NCBI GenBank assembly: GCA_907165065.1
Contig: OU015525.1
Span: 43,816,037 to 43,880,036 of the forward strand
Length of the DNA stretch: 64,000 nt
Source of the DNA: Caprimulgus europaeus
Lineage: Eukaryota > Chordata > Aves > Caprimulgiformes > Caprimulgidae
Direction of reading: 5' to 3'
The position numbers and the translations under genes were made by a program. Of this stretch, positions 11,801 through 24,531 are shown in pieces (positions within the stretch are counted from its first letter, which is position 1; the number at the start of each line of letters is the position of its first letter). The notes under the pieces are model-generated. The model was not told where the DNA came from. It made no database searches and was given only the letters and a program-made list of their open reading frames with translations.

Positions 11801-14784
11801 TAATATAACATTTGGCCTACAACACAGATTATTTTTTTTTTTAATGAACAAGTTGTGCTACTTAGCATTTAAGGTATCTATTGCACCAGTAAAAACAGAA
11901 CCTACCTAACAGTAGTAGCAAGATTTTCCTTTGGAAAAGTGTATGATCAGTAAGTATTTACGTCTTTATTGACCACTTCTTCCTCAGAGTTTTCTACATC
12001 ATTAGGCTGTCAAAGCAGCAAATTTATATTCTTTACTGATTAAATTGTAGCTACAACCACTGAGCAAGATTCTTGCTCTGAACATAATAAAAATATATCA
12101 AAGGAAATCACAGATTGATTGTTATTTGACAATCCTACTGAATAATAAATACCAGTTATCATCTTACTCTCAACAAATATGACAAGAAAAATACTACTCC
12201 ACCAGGATAATTTTAAAATCAGTTTAAGGCTTTTTAAGACAGTCTGTAAACCATTTTTTATGTATTATTTGCTTCAAAATATTTTTTTCTTTCATAAGTA
12301 AATACATTCTATCATTACAAATATGAAACATACAACAGATGTTTCCATAGAGTGTTTGAAAGTCAGCAAATAATTTCAGAAAGGTTTTCCTGTCTGATCA
12401 AAACACTAAAAACATTACTAAAGCATAAATGACAGGCAATAACTGATAATCATACAACTCCACTTCAGCACATATCTAAAGAAATCTCATTCAATTCATT
12501 AATTATTCAGAGTACAGCCTGTGGAAATATGGAGCAAAGTGTTTTCTTCGCATGTTCTCAGAAAACACTGTGGGTAAATTTTTTTTACTTAAAAATCATA
12601 CTTAGCTGTCACATCATTACATAGTAAATAAAACAAAAAACACATTCACCCTACACTAATAGCATTTTATCATAATTATCTCTGTCCTTTTGAAGAAGAT
12701 ATGGATGTTATAGCCTTCTGAAGAGATCTTCTTTATGTACCATTGTACTCACAAAATAATCCAGTAATCTCTTTTCATAGCATAATCTCATCAGTGGTCT
12801 CATGGGTGTTTCATCACCCGGAATCACAGTGTTGTTACATTTCAGCTACACACTGAATAATGTAAATCCTGCTCTATGATCTTGTCCTCAATGGATACTA
12901 CTCGCACTCTGTAATAGTCAAAACACCTCTCTAAGGACTTCTCATACTGTCTGCATTACAATGCAGCCCTAACATTTTTTGGTAGTTGGAAGTGCTATAT
13001 TCCTTAAATATGCAGGAAACATTAGGTTTTGTTTAATCTCTACTTCGCAACACACACTTCAAATAGCACTATGCTCCTCTGAAGCACTTTCAAACAGCTG
13101 CGAGCCAAACCAGTAAAACTAAGCTTCAAAGTAATGCTCATCTTATCTTTTTGCAATTCTTCTGTTGTAGAGGGTAGAATGGGATTGGAACCAGTGACTA
13201 TATACAAAGTGCCAATCTGTTTCTACAGGTTTAGAAGCTTATTTGCAGGCCAAACAAAAAAAAAAAAAAAAAAAGAAAAATTTTCAAAATATAAGCCTTT
13301 CAAATAGACCTAATAATGTACAGAATTATTTCAAGGCATGTAAAAAAATCAAGGTAGCAGGAGGCCAGATAGGGCCTGGCTCTGTCCTCACCTCAGGGAC
13401 AGGAACAGGCAAAGCAACGTGAAGAAACACAGGCCAGTCTGTAGGGAAGCATCTCACCACTTATTTCCATGCAGTACAGGGTCTGTTTCCTTTCCTAATG
13501 AGAGAAGCTCTGCATAATGAAGGTCATGGCTCCACCTTCAAACTTTCTAATAATAAGAAATAAGAAAATGCAAGTGAAATCTCATTCACCAGTGAAGCAA
13601 TGAGAGCACTTTCTTGTGACAGGGAAGATGACCCCCTCCACTGTGCAGCTGTGCTGGGGCAGAACAACTGAGGTCTGGTAAGAGAGGTTGCAACAGCATT
13701 TTGTATTACAGGGACACTCAAAGCACTCTAATGATGAGTAAGAGTCTTCAGCCTGAAAGAAACTGGCCTTCCTCTGCTAATCCCCACACTAAAACCTGAG
13801 TTACTCAATTTATTCCATTAATTCATGCACATGGTGATGTTCATGCAGTCACTAATGCTGAAATCAAATGTTTGCTACTTCACTGGAAATGCATTCAGGA
13901 TTAACTAAACATGGGCAGCAGGCAACACAAAGTCATTTAGATGGGAACTGAGTCTATTCTTTCTTCCTTCCTTCCTTCCTGGAATAAAGATTACATTTCT
14001 ATCATATCTCATGGAAGCAGGAGAAGGTCAGTTTATTCCACTGTCATTCTGTGGAATACCATTGCAATAAAGACATTAATGGCTTTAAGAAAAGCAGTGC
14101 CTTTGATAACCACGGTTGACCAACAGAGCCTTAATGACAACATATGCCACCATGACCAAGTTTCAGCAGCAAATCAGAGTCTGGGTTGACTGGGTTGGAC
14201 TGATCAAATTTATGATCAAATTATCCAATATAAGAAGTTAGTTTGACTACTTGAGATACAATAACTGAATTGCTGTCTGGTTCACAGTAAAAATATTTCA
14301 GACATCATTTCTCAGGGTGTTTACCTGGACAGTTGTAGTTCACTACTTAATTATGAAAAATCAGTGATTTAGTTGAATCTCTATAAACTCAGGGTTCCCA
14401 GCAATTATTTAATCAAGTGGATGGAAGAAAATAATTCTCTGATGTAAAATCTAAGGGCTAAATGCTAAATTACAAAAGCAAGGAGCTACATATTCAATTT
14501 TAAACAGGGAAGTTTAAGTTACATTTAGGAAATTCTCTATTAAAACAAATATTCTATCAAGGTAAAGAAATTTAAGTATTTATTATAGTTCCTGAATATT
14601 TAATTAATCAAATATTACAAATACATCACAAAGTATATTTATATCTGTGTGGGCTAAGTGTTTACTGGAAGCAAAATGAACAAGCATGACTCTAGAAATA
14701 AACTTTTTAAGACTAAATAGTAAAATCAACTGTAAAACCTACAGGTACACAAAAATATTTCCAGAGAAGCCTCCTCTTGCCACA
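2891..14784. other. AT-rich single-copy DNA without recognised genes
   Basis: About 11.9 kb in which I find no repeat family, RNA gene or convincing exon. All open frames are short (at most about 84 codons) and look like chance. Local composition features: poly(T) near 5000-5014, a very A/T-rich block at about 5790-5970, A-runs near 7172-7196 and 13256-13280, and a (CTTC)n/(CTTCC) microsatellite at about 13962-13981. It is most likely intron or intergenic sequence. Confidence 0.6.
5790..5970. other. Very A/T-rich block
   Basis: About 180 bp made almost entirely of A and T, with repeated TTTATTT, ATTAATAA and TAAATAAAT motifs and little G or C. Such blocks can act as matrix-attachment or easily unwound DNA, but composition alone does not show it. 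Confidence 0.6.
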
Positions 14785-14789
14785 GATAG

Positions 14790-15290
14790 CCCCCATGCAG
14801 ACTTCTGTGCAATGACTTTCCAAGATATTGAGGTGCTGGAGCATGTCCAAAGGAGGGAAATGAACGTAGTGAAGGGTCTAGAGCACAAGTCTTATGAAGA
14901 GCAACTGAGAGTACTGGGGTTGTTTATCGTGGAGAAAAGGAGGCTCAGGGGAGACCTTATCACTCTCTACAACTACCTGAAAGGAGGGTGTAGAGAAGTG
15001 GGGGTTGGTCTGTTCAACAAAGTAACAAGCGATAGGACAAGACGAAATGGCCTCAAGTTGTGCCAAGGGAGGTTTAGGTTGGATATCAGGAAAAACTTCT
15101 TCAACAAAAGGGTTGTCAAGCATTGGAACAGGCTGCCCAGGGAAGTGGTTGAGTCACCACCCCTGGAGATATTTAAAAGATGTGTAGATGTGATGCTTGG
15201 ACGTTGTTTAGTGGAGGACTTGGCAGTGTTGGGTTAATGGTTGGACTCAATGGTCTTAAAGTTCTTTTCCAACCAAAATGATTCTACGAC
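14790..15290 (+). mobile_element. CR1 LINE 3' end (ORF2 C-terminus and 3' tail)
   Basis: This is a 5'-truncated CR1. From about 14815 it translates in one frame as the ORF2 C-terminal region: [10 protein letters not shown], then [75 protein letters not shown]. The frame stays open to 15237. It continues into the typical CR1 3' untranslated region (TTGGACTCAATGGTCTTAAA, TTTTCCAACC) and ends with a decayed ATTCTACGAC near 15290. The catalytic RT core is absent, so it is dead. The long intact frame suggests moderate age. Its 3' sequence differs from the copies at 20.3 and 28.5 kb, so a different CR1 subfamily is likely. Confidence 0.93.
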
Positions 15291-18200
15291 GCTTGACTTC
15301 AGAAAGGCCATCCTACACTCTTCTCTCCTCATTTTCTCACAAGGAAAATCACCACTCAACTGAGCAACATTTCTAGCCAAAGCAAAAAACAGAACATGCT
15401 TTGAAACAGTAGGAAACAAATCTCAAGAGCAGTGAATAAGTGTTACCCAGGAAAAACTGAGCACTTCAGTTCACAACCAAAATCAAACCACTGAAGCCCT
15501 GTCTGTTGGGAAGTGTCTCCAAAATCTAACAACAAATTGGACCTGACATTAAAATCAATTAATGACTGTGAAGAACTCCATTGGTGGACAGATGCATTTG
15601 ATTTCTGTTTCCTGAATCAGCACATTACTTTTCAGGGGATCCCTGAACAAGCTTGCTAGTGTCTGTGTACTGACCTGAAATGAGTCAACTTCCAGCTTTA
15701 GTCATTTACTGTAACTCAAAGCTCTTCTAAATTGATATTAAACCATTGTTCACTACAAAGCTTAATTCTGAAATAATTTTAGTCATTGCAATGTTTTCAT
15801 TTCAGAATGATATGAAGGAAAACTACTACAACTGTGCATCTCATTCCGTTTAAAAAAAATCTGGTTTTCAGATTTTATTATCAGAATTTAAGTATATAAA
15901 TATATTTACAGTAGCAAGCATATACTGAACTAAATATAGATATAAAATAATCTGTATCAGAGAAAAATGGAGCATCTACATTTTTAATTTGACTGAATTT
16001 ACAATGTAGTCACGTGCACTAAATACCTCAGGAACCTTCACTAGAACAGAGACTAATTACTACTTGTGTGACATAATTAAGGGCACCGGTCAATATTTTA
16101 GAGTGGAAGGAGACGAGACAGATCAACTATTAAATTAATCAGTTAATCACAAAACCCCAGTTCTCCTCCCTCATTGCTGTGGTCACACGATTAGTCACCA
16201 GCTCATGGTTCAGTCGTCCTGCTTCCTATACTCCGTTAGACCCATCCTTGCTCTCCCTGCTCATTTTCCCCAGTTCACCCAGCCCAGCTCAGCCCCTACA
16301 CAGAACCCTTCCTCATTACATGTATCTCTTAGCATTTCATTCTCCAGATACTGACCCATCCTGTCCAGATTTTTCACTTTTGTTTCTAGCTGCAGCCTGC
16401 TTTAACACCTGTGCTAGGCTCCAGCAAGTAAACTTAGGCATTGCTCTCACTTTCAGCATTTCTTCTTGTGTAAATGGGAGACAGGGAAGCTGAGGGAGGA
16501 AGAGAATATCTGAAGTTAATCTAGCATGACAAATAGAACTGTTCAGCTCCAACATTCAGAAGAAAATAGCAAAGTACCTTCTGAATGCTGGAAAAGGCCT
16601 CCTGAATCAAGTTCATTCATCCACAAAAAATAATAATTAAAAAGAAAAAAACCAAACCTGTTCATGTAGCAATAAATTACTATTCAGAGCAGTTTCAGCT
16701 CTGCTGTTTGTTCTAGTCAGACAATCTGACATAGACTTAGCTCATCTTGCTCAAACAATGAAAGATCCCAGTGTACCCTTGAGTTATACTTCAGATTATA
16801 TATTAAACCATGCTCCAATTCACAAGTTTGTTTCTTTCCAGATAAATATTTATTCCTTTAGATTACATTAGATGTTCTGATATCTCTCTCTCTCTCTTTT
16901 TTTTTTTTCCCCATTTTCAGCTTCTCTCTGAAGAGAACAGTGTTTGCCACAATAGGCATCTTCACATATTCTTATCCTTTGGTTATAAGGCAACAGTGCA
17001 TATACAGAGTTCATGATTCATTTTCAGTTCTTTAATCCTAAATTGTCTGCTTCCCAGTACCAGGTACTATCAGGTACTTTCTAAAAACACCTGAAAAAGC
17101 AAAAAAAGCATTTTGTTCCAGCACTGAAAAAATGCCCATAACCTAGGAAAAATAAGGACAGATCAGCAAAACTGTCCACCTGTTCAATAAAGGATTAAAA
17201 CAGCAGTCCAGAATGTTTAGCATGCTTCAGAGATCCTAAGTTGCATTTTATCTGATAGATGGTTAAAATGTAAAAGTCAGGGGGTTTTGGCATGCATGAG
17301 GTCTAACTCATTTTCTTTAATATAAAAGTATTTATCTGAATAATTGCATTCCCTATAGAAGTGTACAAGAAACCATACTAATGTTACTGTCAGCCAGTTA
17401 TAAAGAAGCCAGTTTTATGTCCTATATCAAAGCAAATAAAACAGGTGTATATAAAACGGATCTGTAGGATGCAACCACATTTTGTATACATATATCACAC
17501 AGGAAAAGTTAGCTCAAATGTACTTCAGAATCAAAAAATCAAATGTTACTTTTTCACTGAGGGACACGCAGATCAGTATATGTGTGGAGTATGCAACCGA
17601 TGTTCACTATTTCATTTCACTGTTTCCATTCACGTTGTGGCTCCATGCTTCATTTTACCAGGCACAAGTGATGTTGCAACTCATCACGTTGCAAATATAT
17701 GAGAATTCCAACTAATCTGTTAGTACCCTTCATCCTATTCAGTGAATGCTGCAACATCTTGTGCAATATAGGTACATAATCATGTTATTGGATTGTCTCA
17801 TGACATAGAAAATCAAAGTGGAAGAACAGATACACTTGATGGTTTTAACACTTGCAATCTTAATAACTTTATCTGTTCATTAAAAAAGACAAAAACCTAA
17901 AGCTGATAAACCACTTCTCACCCTAACAAAGTCCTTCAAAAACTAAAGTATAGGGTGCATGAACATACTGCAGAAGTCCATTCTGCGTACTGCAGAAGTC
18001 CATCTACAAAGAAAATCACATATATCCTTATTTCTGGCAAATGATAACACAAGGAAGATAGTAAAAACTTTTGTTTCATCACACTTCTGTTACATAGACA
18101 AAAGAAACTGGGAGAGGCACTGCACTTTCTGGGAAAGGTTTGTGAACAAGAGCCATCATTTTTATCTGTTTTCCCTACCAGAAAACACAATCTGACTTCC

Positions 18201-20337
18201 TAGGTGCCAGAGGTAGTGCTAATATGCATCTCATAGCTAGAGAAACATGAAAATGCCTACCATCAACAGAAAAAAAAGTGAGGTGAAAAATGTTATCATC
18301 TGTAAAGTTTCACCCAAAAGATAGATACAAGGTTTCTAAAGCTTGTAATCTTTAAAAAAAAAAAAAAATAAAGAAAAGTTTTGTTTATGTAATATGTTTG
18401 AAGAACTCTTCAGCAACTACATAAAATGTCTTGAGGTTTCAAAATTAGTGTGAAGGGTTATTTTTATTTCTTTTCAAAGTATTATAGCAAAAAAGTTAAA
18501 GTTTTTTTAAAAATATTTGTCGCCCTTTCTAGTGCTGTATTGAGATGAATACTGATTATTTACAAGCAGACAAACAAAAATCAAAGCACTGAACGCTTAA
18601 ATAGAGCACACTCTACCTTTTTCCCATGGAAATATTGTTGGAAACAAAAAGGAAGGAATATAATTTCAAGGTTTATTCTCAATGTGTAACTTCAAAGCTT
18701 AAAATAACCCAACAAAACATTACTCTGGGAACCACAGGTATGCCATAAAATTATTGAGAGACTTATTTGGAAACTGAAATAAAATAACTCATTTTCTTGC
18801 TGTACACAAATAATTTATGTGCACAGAGAATCTGTCTTTCATGATTACTGGAATGTGGTCTCGAGTACCCTGAATGCCAGAAACGCTCAGCTTTGCTCCA
18901 CAGGTTTCTTACCTGCAGACAAAGTAAGGTTTGATCCACACCACAAACTGTGCTGATCTGTGCTGTGCAAACATGGATATCTGAACAAAAAACCTGTGAA
19001 CTTAATCTTGGCTATGAATAAAACAGAATGAGGAACTTCAACAATCTTACCTGTAAATTGTACTAATAAATTAACTCTCCCAGAAAAAAAATCCTGGGAT
19101 CTGGAGACAGACAATTTAAACCAGCTGGGACAGAAACAGATTAAGATTATGGAACTGTAAAAGTTTTGGGGGTTTTTGTACTTTTTTTTTTTTTTCCTCC
19201 TTTAGTATGTGTCTTTTGCTGGTGTTAGTTGTTCAGAAGAGTGGCAATTTATAAAGAGTTTGATTTATTAACATTGACAGTATTTCTTGAAAGCCACTAC
19301 ATTGCCAGCTGTTGTACCTCCTTCAGTGTTACTCTTAGCATTCTTTCTTCAAAATGCTGCCATTGAATGTTCAAAGAAAAATATTGTAAACAGACAGGTG
19401 TGGAGATTAGCTTCACTGAGCAACCAGGGAGAGACTGCTCATGGAATAATGAAGTTTATCTGAAATGCAAACTCCAAAGGTGGTTCCTCTGCAGGGAGAT
19501 GGACAGCAGCCCATGACAAGGCATGGACAGGAGAACTATGGGTGACTGCAGCTCGATAAAACTTTTTGGAGAATGACAATAAAATACATTTTGTTTAAAA
19601 ATGGGCTTTGATTGCCAAGATATAGGTATAAATGTAAAAGGAAGAAAAAAGGAAATATGAAAGGCATAAGAGTGTGTCAAGGTATAGGTTTTTAATTGAG
19701 AAATAAATCTCTTGATATGTCAAAACATCTGTGGAGGAAAAATAATTTCAACATTTCATTTCATTTCATTCCTGAAGTTATCTGAGTTTCCAGAAGCTGC
19801 AAATGTTTCCTTATGTTCTGCTCAGTTGTTGTTAAAGTTAACATAGTTTACATTTTTTAAAAGACTCAATTTTTAAAGGTGCTTTATCTTATCTTCTATG
19901 CTAGACAAACTGACATATCACAAAACCCTCTGGCATAAAGGACAAGCAGCAACAATCCTTGAACAGGCCTTGGGCACATTTTCTCCATACTGCTGAGCAG
20001 TGCATTCAAAAATCCAACCTGCTCCTGCACTGTGTGAATGGAGCAAGAGCTCAGGGGTGGGAGAAAAGAAAGAACAGAAAGGAAAGGAAGCCTATAGACA
20101 AGGAGATCTGGAAAGGTACAGCAGTGAAAACTGTCTAGGTCAAAGTCCCACTCTGCATTTGCTCAGTACCTGTGAGTAAAATAGTGATGAGATTACTAAG
20201 GCAGCCCTCTCAACTAACACAGATTGGTGTCCTGATTCAACAACTCACTGTTGAGCTTATCAGCAACAATCCAACGGTCCATGATCTTATGCTACATCCA
20301 GGCAAGGTTATCATTCCATACAATGTTGGCATTTCAG
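15291..20337. other. AT-rich single-copy DNA
   Basis: No recognised genes or repeat families apart from the possible small exon at 19051-19100. Minor structure: a (CT)n-T-run polypyrimidine tract at about 16881-16912, a 16-bp direct repeat with 22-bp period at 17966-18003, and A- or T-runs near 18355-18369 and 19182-19196. Open frames are short. Confidence 0.55.
19051..19100 (-). CDS. Possible 50-nt internal exon
   Basis: On the minus strand a good acceptor (TGTCTGTCTCCAG) precedes 19100 and a consensus donor (ACAG|GTAAGA) follows 19051. Only one of the three frames is open: one nucleotide, then codons reading SQDFFSGRVNLLVQFT, then one nucleotide (in phase 2, out phase 1). I do not recognise the peptide. 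Its entry phase does not match the exit phase of the candidate at 27603-27809, so at least one exon would have to lie between them if they belong to one gene. It could be a chance splice-site pair. Confidence 0.2.
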
Positions 20338-21692
20338 AGGATCACAGAATCATACAATGGTTTGGGCTGGAAGGGACCTTAAAGAACATCTAGCTCCAAC
20401 CCCCCTGCCATCAGCAGGGGCACCTTCCACTAGACCAGGTTGCTGAAAGCCTCATCCAACCTGGCCTTGAACACTTCCAGGGAGGAGGCATCCACAACTT
20501 CCCTGGGCAACCTGTTCCAGTGCCTGACCACCCTCACAGTGAAGAATTTCTTTCTAATATCCAATCTAAACCTAACCTCTGTTAGCTTAAAGCCATTCCC
20601 CCTTGTCCTGTCATTAACTGCCCTTGTGAAAAGTCCTTCCCCAGCTTTCTTGTAGGCCCCCTTCAGGTACTGGAAGGCTGCTATAAGATCTCCCCAGAGC
20701 CGTCTCTTTTCCAGGCTGAACAGCCCCAACTCTCTCTGCCTGTCCTCATAGGAGAGGTGCTCCAGCCCTCGGATCATCCTCGTGGCCCTTCTCTGGACTT
20801 GTTCCACCTGGTCAATGTCTCTCGTGTTGGGGGCTCCAGAACTGGACACAGTACTCCAGGTGGGGCCTTACGAGAGCGGAGTAGAGGGGCAGAATCACCT
20901 CCCTCGACCTGCTGGCCACGCTTCTCTTTATGCAGCCCAGGATATGGTTGGCCTTCTGGGCTGCAAGTGCACATTGCCGGCTCATGTTGAACTTCTCGTC
21001 TGCCACCACTCCCAAGTCCTTCTCTTCGGAGCTGGTCTCAAGCCACTCATTGACCAGCCTGTACTTGTGCTTCGGGTTGCCCCGACCCAGATGCAGGACC
21101 TTGCATTTGGCCTTGTTGAACTTCATGAGGTTGGCACAGGCCCACCTCTCAAGCCTGTCAAGATCCCTCTGGATGGCAGCCCGTCCCTCCAGCATGTCAA
21201 CCACACCACTCAGCTTGATGTCATCAGCAAACCTGCTGAGGGTGCACTCAATCCCACTGTCCATGTCACTGACAAAGATGTTAAAGAGCACCGGACCCAA
21301 GACCGAACCTTGAGTGACATCACCCGTTACCGGTTTCCACTCAGACATTGAGCTGTTGACCACAACTCTGAGCGCAACCATCCAGCCAGTTCCTTATCCA
21401 CCGAGTGGTCCATCCATCGAGCCGATATGCTTCCAATTTAGAGACAAGAATGCCATGTGGGACAGTGTCAAACACCTTGCACAAGTCCAGGTAGATTACA
21501 TCAGTTGCTTTAGCCTTATCCACCAATGCTGTGACCCGATCATAAAAGGCCACCAGATTGGTCAGGCACCATTTGCCCTTGGTGAAGCCATGTTGGTTGT
21601 CACCAATCACCTTCTCATTCTCCATGTGCCTTAGCATAGTTTCTAGGAGTATCTGCTCCATGATCTTGCCTGGCACTGAGGTGAGGATGTTC
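20338..21692 (-). mobile_element. CR1 LINE relic, RT core to 3' end (1.35 kb)
   Basis: A 5'-truncated CR1 read on the minus strand. Its 3' tail is at 20341 (plus strand ATCACAGAATCATACAATGG). ORF2 is spread over three frame blocks: about 21676-21341 ([48 protein letters not shown], the RT motif A region), 21381-20812 ([14 protein letters not shown] and FADDIKL, the RT motif B/C region with the FADD catalytic pair, then [20 protein letters not shown]) and 20849-20430 (C-terminal region ending with [17 protein letters not shown]). The overlapping frames show at least two frameshifts, so it cannot encode an active enzyme. It is the best-preserved RT sequence in the window and clearly younger than the relics at 1.0 and 26.3 kb. 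Confidence 0.96.
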
Positions 21693-24531
21693 CAGGATAA
21701 AGCTATGAGTTATATTCTTTAATTCATGCGTTCACTCACTAGCTAATACAAGACAGACAATCTATTCTAACCTACGCTGACTAGCCAAAGTGAACTGTCA
21801 CTGTCACCAGTACAGCATGTCAGCACTCTGAAAGGCAGCAAATGATGCTCTTTTTAGCAAAGGCATAAACTAGTACCCCAAAAGCAAAGCAGCTGAGAAT
21901 CACAACCAATCTGTCACCAAGGTTACACTAGTTTAAGACTTGCCTTAAGACTAACGTTAATTCCTGCACAGTCTGATGTAGACACAAAGCACCTTAAAGA
22001 GTCATTCAGTGTACGCCTCAACAGTTACTGTTAGCACAACACAGAACATCAGCCTAATGAATGCAATGTTAAAACACATATTTCAGCAGATGTGAATTGT
22101 GTGCAGAACCAGCTTCCATATTTTACTTTTAATTCTAAAACCATGGAATGCAATGATTCCAAAAGCAAGCTCCTGATTTTGATGAAGCCAAGCAATAGAT
22201 GGAAAATTCAGTTTAAGAGTCTGGTATAAAAATAAATTTAAAACAAAAATTACAACAACTGCAATTTATGTGTATTACACATAATACCAGTGTAATGCAA
22301 AGGTAGTTAGCAGGATAACTTGCCCATTTGTCAACCAACAGAATATGAATATCTATGTATAACATGGAAATAAATTTTTTATCCAAAATATCTTTGAAAG
22401 AAATCACAACTTACTCTTTTTACACTGCTCTGAAGAATCCAAAATGACTGTGAAAATGTTCAAAGCAACTGATAAAGATTCATAATACATTTTAAAAGCG
22501 CTCTACAGAATTCTGATCGAGACATTGAAGTATCAGGGACAAATATGAAACAGGTTACACTGCGCAGTCTTTGTAACATACTGAGTTTCCAGACAGCTCC
22601 AGTGGTAACCTCCCTCACCTACTCTGCACTCTAGCTCTTTTATGCTGTCTTCAGAACTGAAGGCATCCTAACATTTCATCTGAGTTGATTCAACTTTTGA
22701 TCAGCTGGGATTCAAATCTCTTTTTACTGAGAAACATGTAAAAGTGGCACATACCCACTGACACACTATCAAAATCTATTTTGGTTCATTTTTATTCCTG
22801 GGCACAAGATAAATACTTTGTGAAAGATCATAAATTGGCAAGATGAATGTTTCAAAGAAGCCAGAGTCACACTTCCATTGCAATTTCTCTGCTAATAAAT
22901 TATTTAGAAGAACAGAATGTCATATAGTGCACAAAAAGACATTAGACAATTTATGATCTTTGTTTTAGCAGGGTTGGCAAGAGGTTTTGAAAGTACCACT
23001 TACAGTATTACCAGGAAATCAGGGGAATAAGATAAGAGCACAAGAAAGGAACTGTTAATTATGAGTTATGGATAGTATTAGCTTACTGTACAAAGAGGCT
23101 ATGCAACCACCACTGATTTATACTCCAGCACAATCACTTAAGTAATGGCGCATGTGAACGTATGCAGGAGTCAGTTCTTACATACAGCCACCTCGGTGAG
23201 GAAGGAACCTAGGCAGACAGCAGTGAAGTCGGGACCAGCTACACGCACCGATGCTCTCCACGCTGCACTTTCCACTTGTCTGACTCTCCGCAGCCGGCAG
23301 AGTCACCGCAGGCACAAACAGCCCCAGTGCCTGCGGTGTCCGGGACACAGCTCCCACCAGATGGTTTCCCTGGGAAAGAAGGACAGCAGCAACACACGCT
23401 GCCCTCCTGGTACCACTGCTCCCGGCGCCTGCGAACTCAGAGTAACACAGCCACCGCCACCTCCTCCGCACGCCAGCTCCTACCTAAAATAGTGCTTTTC
23501 TGGTGTCAGCTTTACGTCCCACTTCCTTTATGACCGTTAATATTTGCTCTGAACCTTCGTGACTGTGTAAGTCATCAATGTCAAATCAGTAAAAAAATAC
23601 TATTGTAACTAACGAACTGAGTAAAAAGGGCTGAAGTCCTTCTTGGGGACATATTGCAAGAGAATGTAAAATAAAAACAAAAAAATCAGGTTTTTAAAGC
23701 TTTCAAGCACCTTATAAGAAGAGATTTAATTTTTATTAGAGGATAAGATCTTCTGTTGAAGAAAACCACCTGACCTAGCAGTGTCAAGGAAGCTTTCTTC
23801 CACAATGTGGTCCAGGCTGTATTAACACTCATCCCTTCCAGTGTTATTGCTCATTTAGCAAAATGAAGTCCCCCTCCGTGATAACTAAAGCTTCAAGGAG
23901 CTTACCAAGGCTGCACACAGTAAAAGAATAATTTCCTGGATGGTAGTATTTTCTCAGCATGCCAGAAGCACCCTACTCAGCATCCAAAAGATCACTAGAG
24001 GTTCACAACACAGGAGTTAAACCAGGAACTATGATAAAGTGGCTCTGTCAAGGATGGAATCCCATCACATATGAGCCCCTACTGCTCACTGTCTCATTTT
24101 TTTGTTTACCTATATTCACAGTCATTACTAAACATAATTTTTTACTGGCTCATTGGTTCTTTTTCTACTGTGGTCAAGCTGAAAACAGAAGTTTAACATT
24201 CTTTGATGAGATGAAGCTCTTTAATGACGTTGGTTGCTCACTATTTCACAGTTAGATGTGTGAAAACACCATCTGAGATACTGCTATTCCATGACGTACA
24301 TTATATATATATATATATATTTTCCTATATAATTGCACGTGCCCATAAGATTACAGTTCAGAAAGTAACGTTCAGGTGCAAGAACCCTCTTACAGTTTAG
24401 CACTGAACAGTGGGAGTGGCAATTTCACTGTAAGAAGCAAATGCAGCTCATGGATGCTTCTTGTTCCAGTGGTTTAGGTGACATTTTCACAGTTTAGGCT
24501 TCATTCCCTAATTACTGAAGCTTAATCAAAA
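21693..24531. other. Single-copy DNA
   Basis: AT-rich except for the CpG-rich patch at 23150-23560. A (TA)n tract lies at 24301-24321. A minus-strand frame at 22213-22407 follows a modest acceptor-like sequence, but no convincing donor was seen. No gene recognised. Confidence 0.5.
23150..23560. promoter_or_regulatory. Small CpG-rich patch, possible alternative promoter or exon
   Basis: About 400 bp with roughly twenty CpG dinucleotides, for example in ACACGCACCGATG, CTCCGCAGCCGGCAG and CCCGGCGCCTGCG, in otherwise CpG-poor AT-rich DNA. Open frames of 115 (plus) and 97 (minus) codons result from the high G+C. On the minus strand the patch runs towards a GTAAGA donor-like site just beyond it (near 23181-23176). 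It could be a secondary promoter with a first exon, or an orphan intragenic CpG island. Confidence 0.4.

Noticed and set aside
20430-21676. Host gene on the minus strand with reverse-transcriptase-like frames
   Set aside because: The sequence is CR1 ORF2 with frameshifts and a CR1 3' tail; it is a dead LINE copy.
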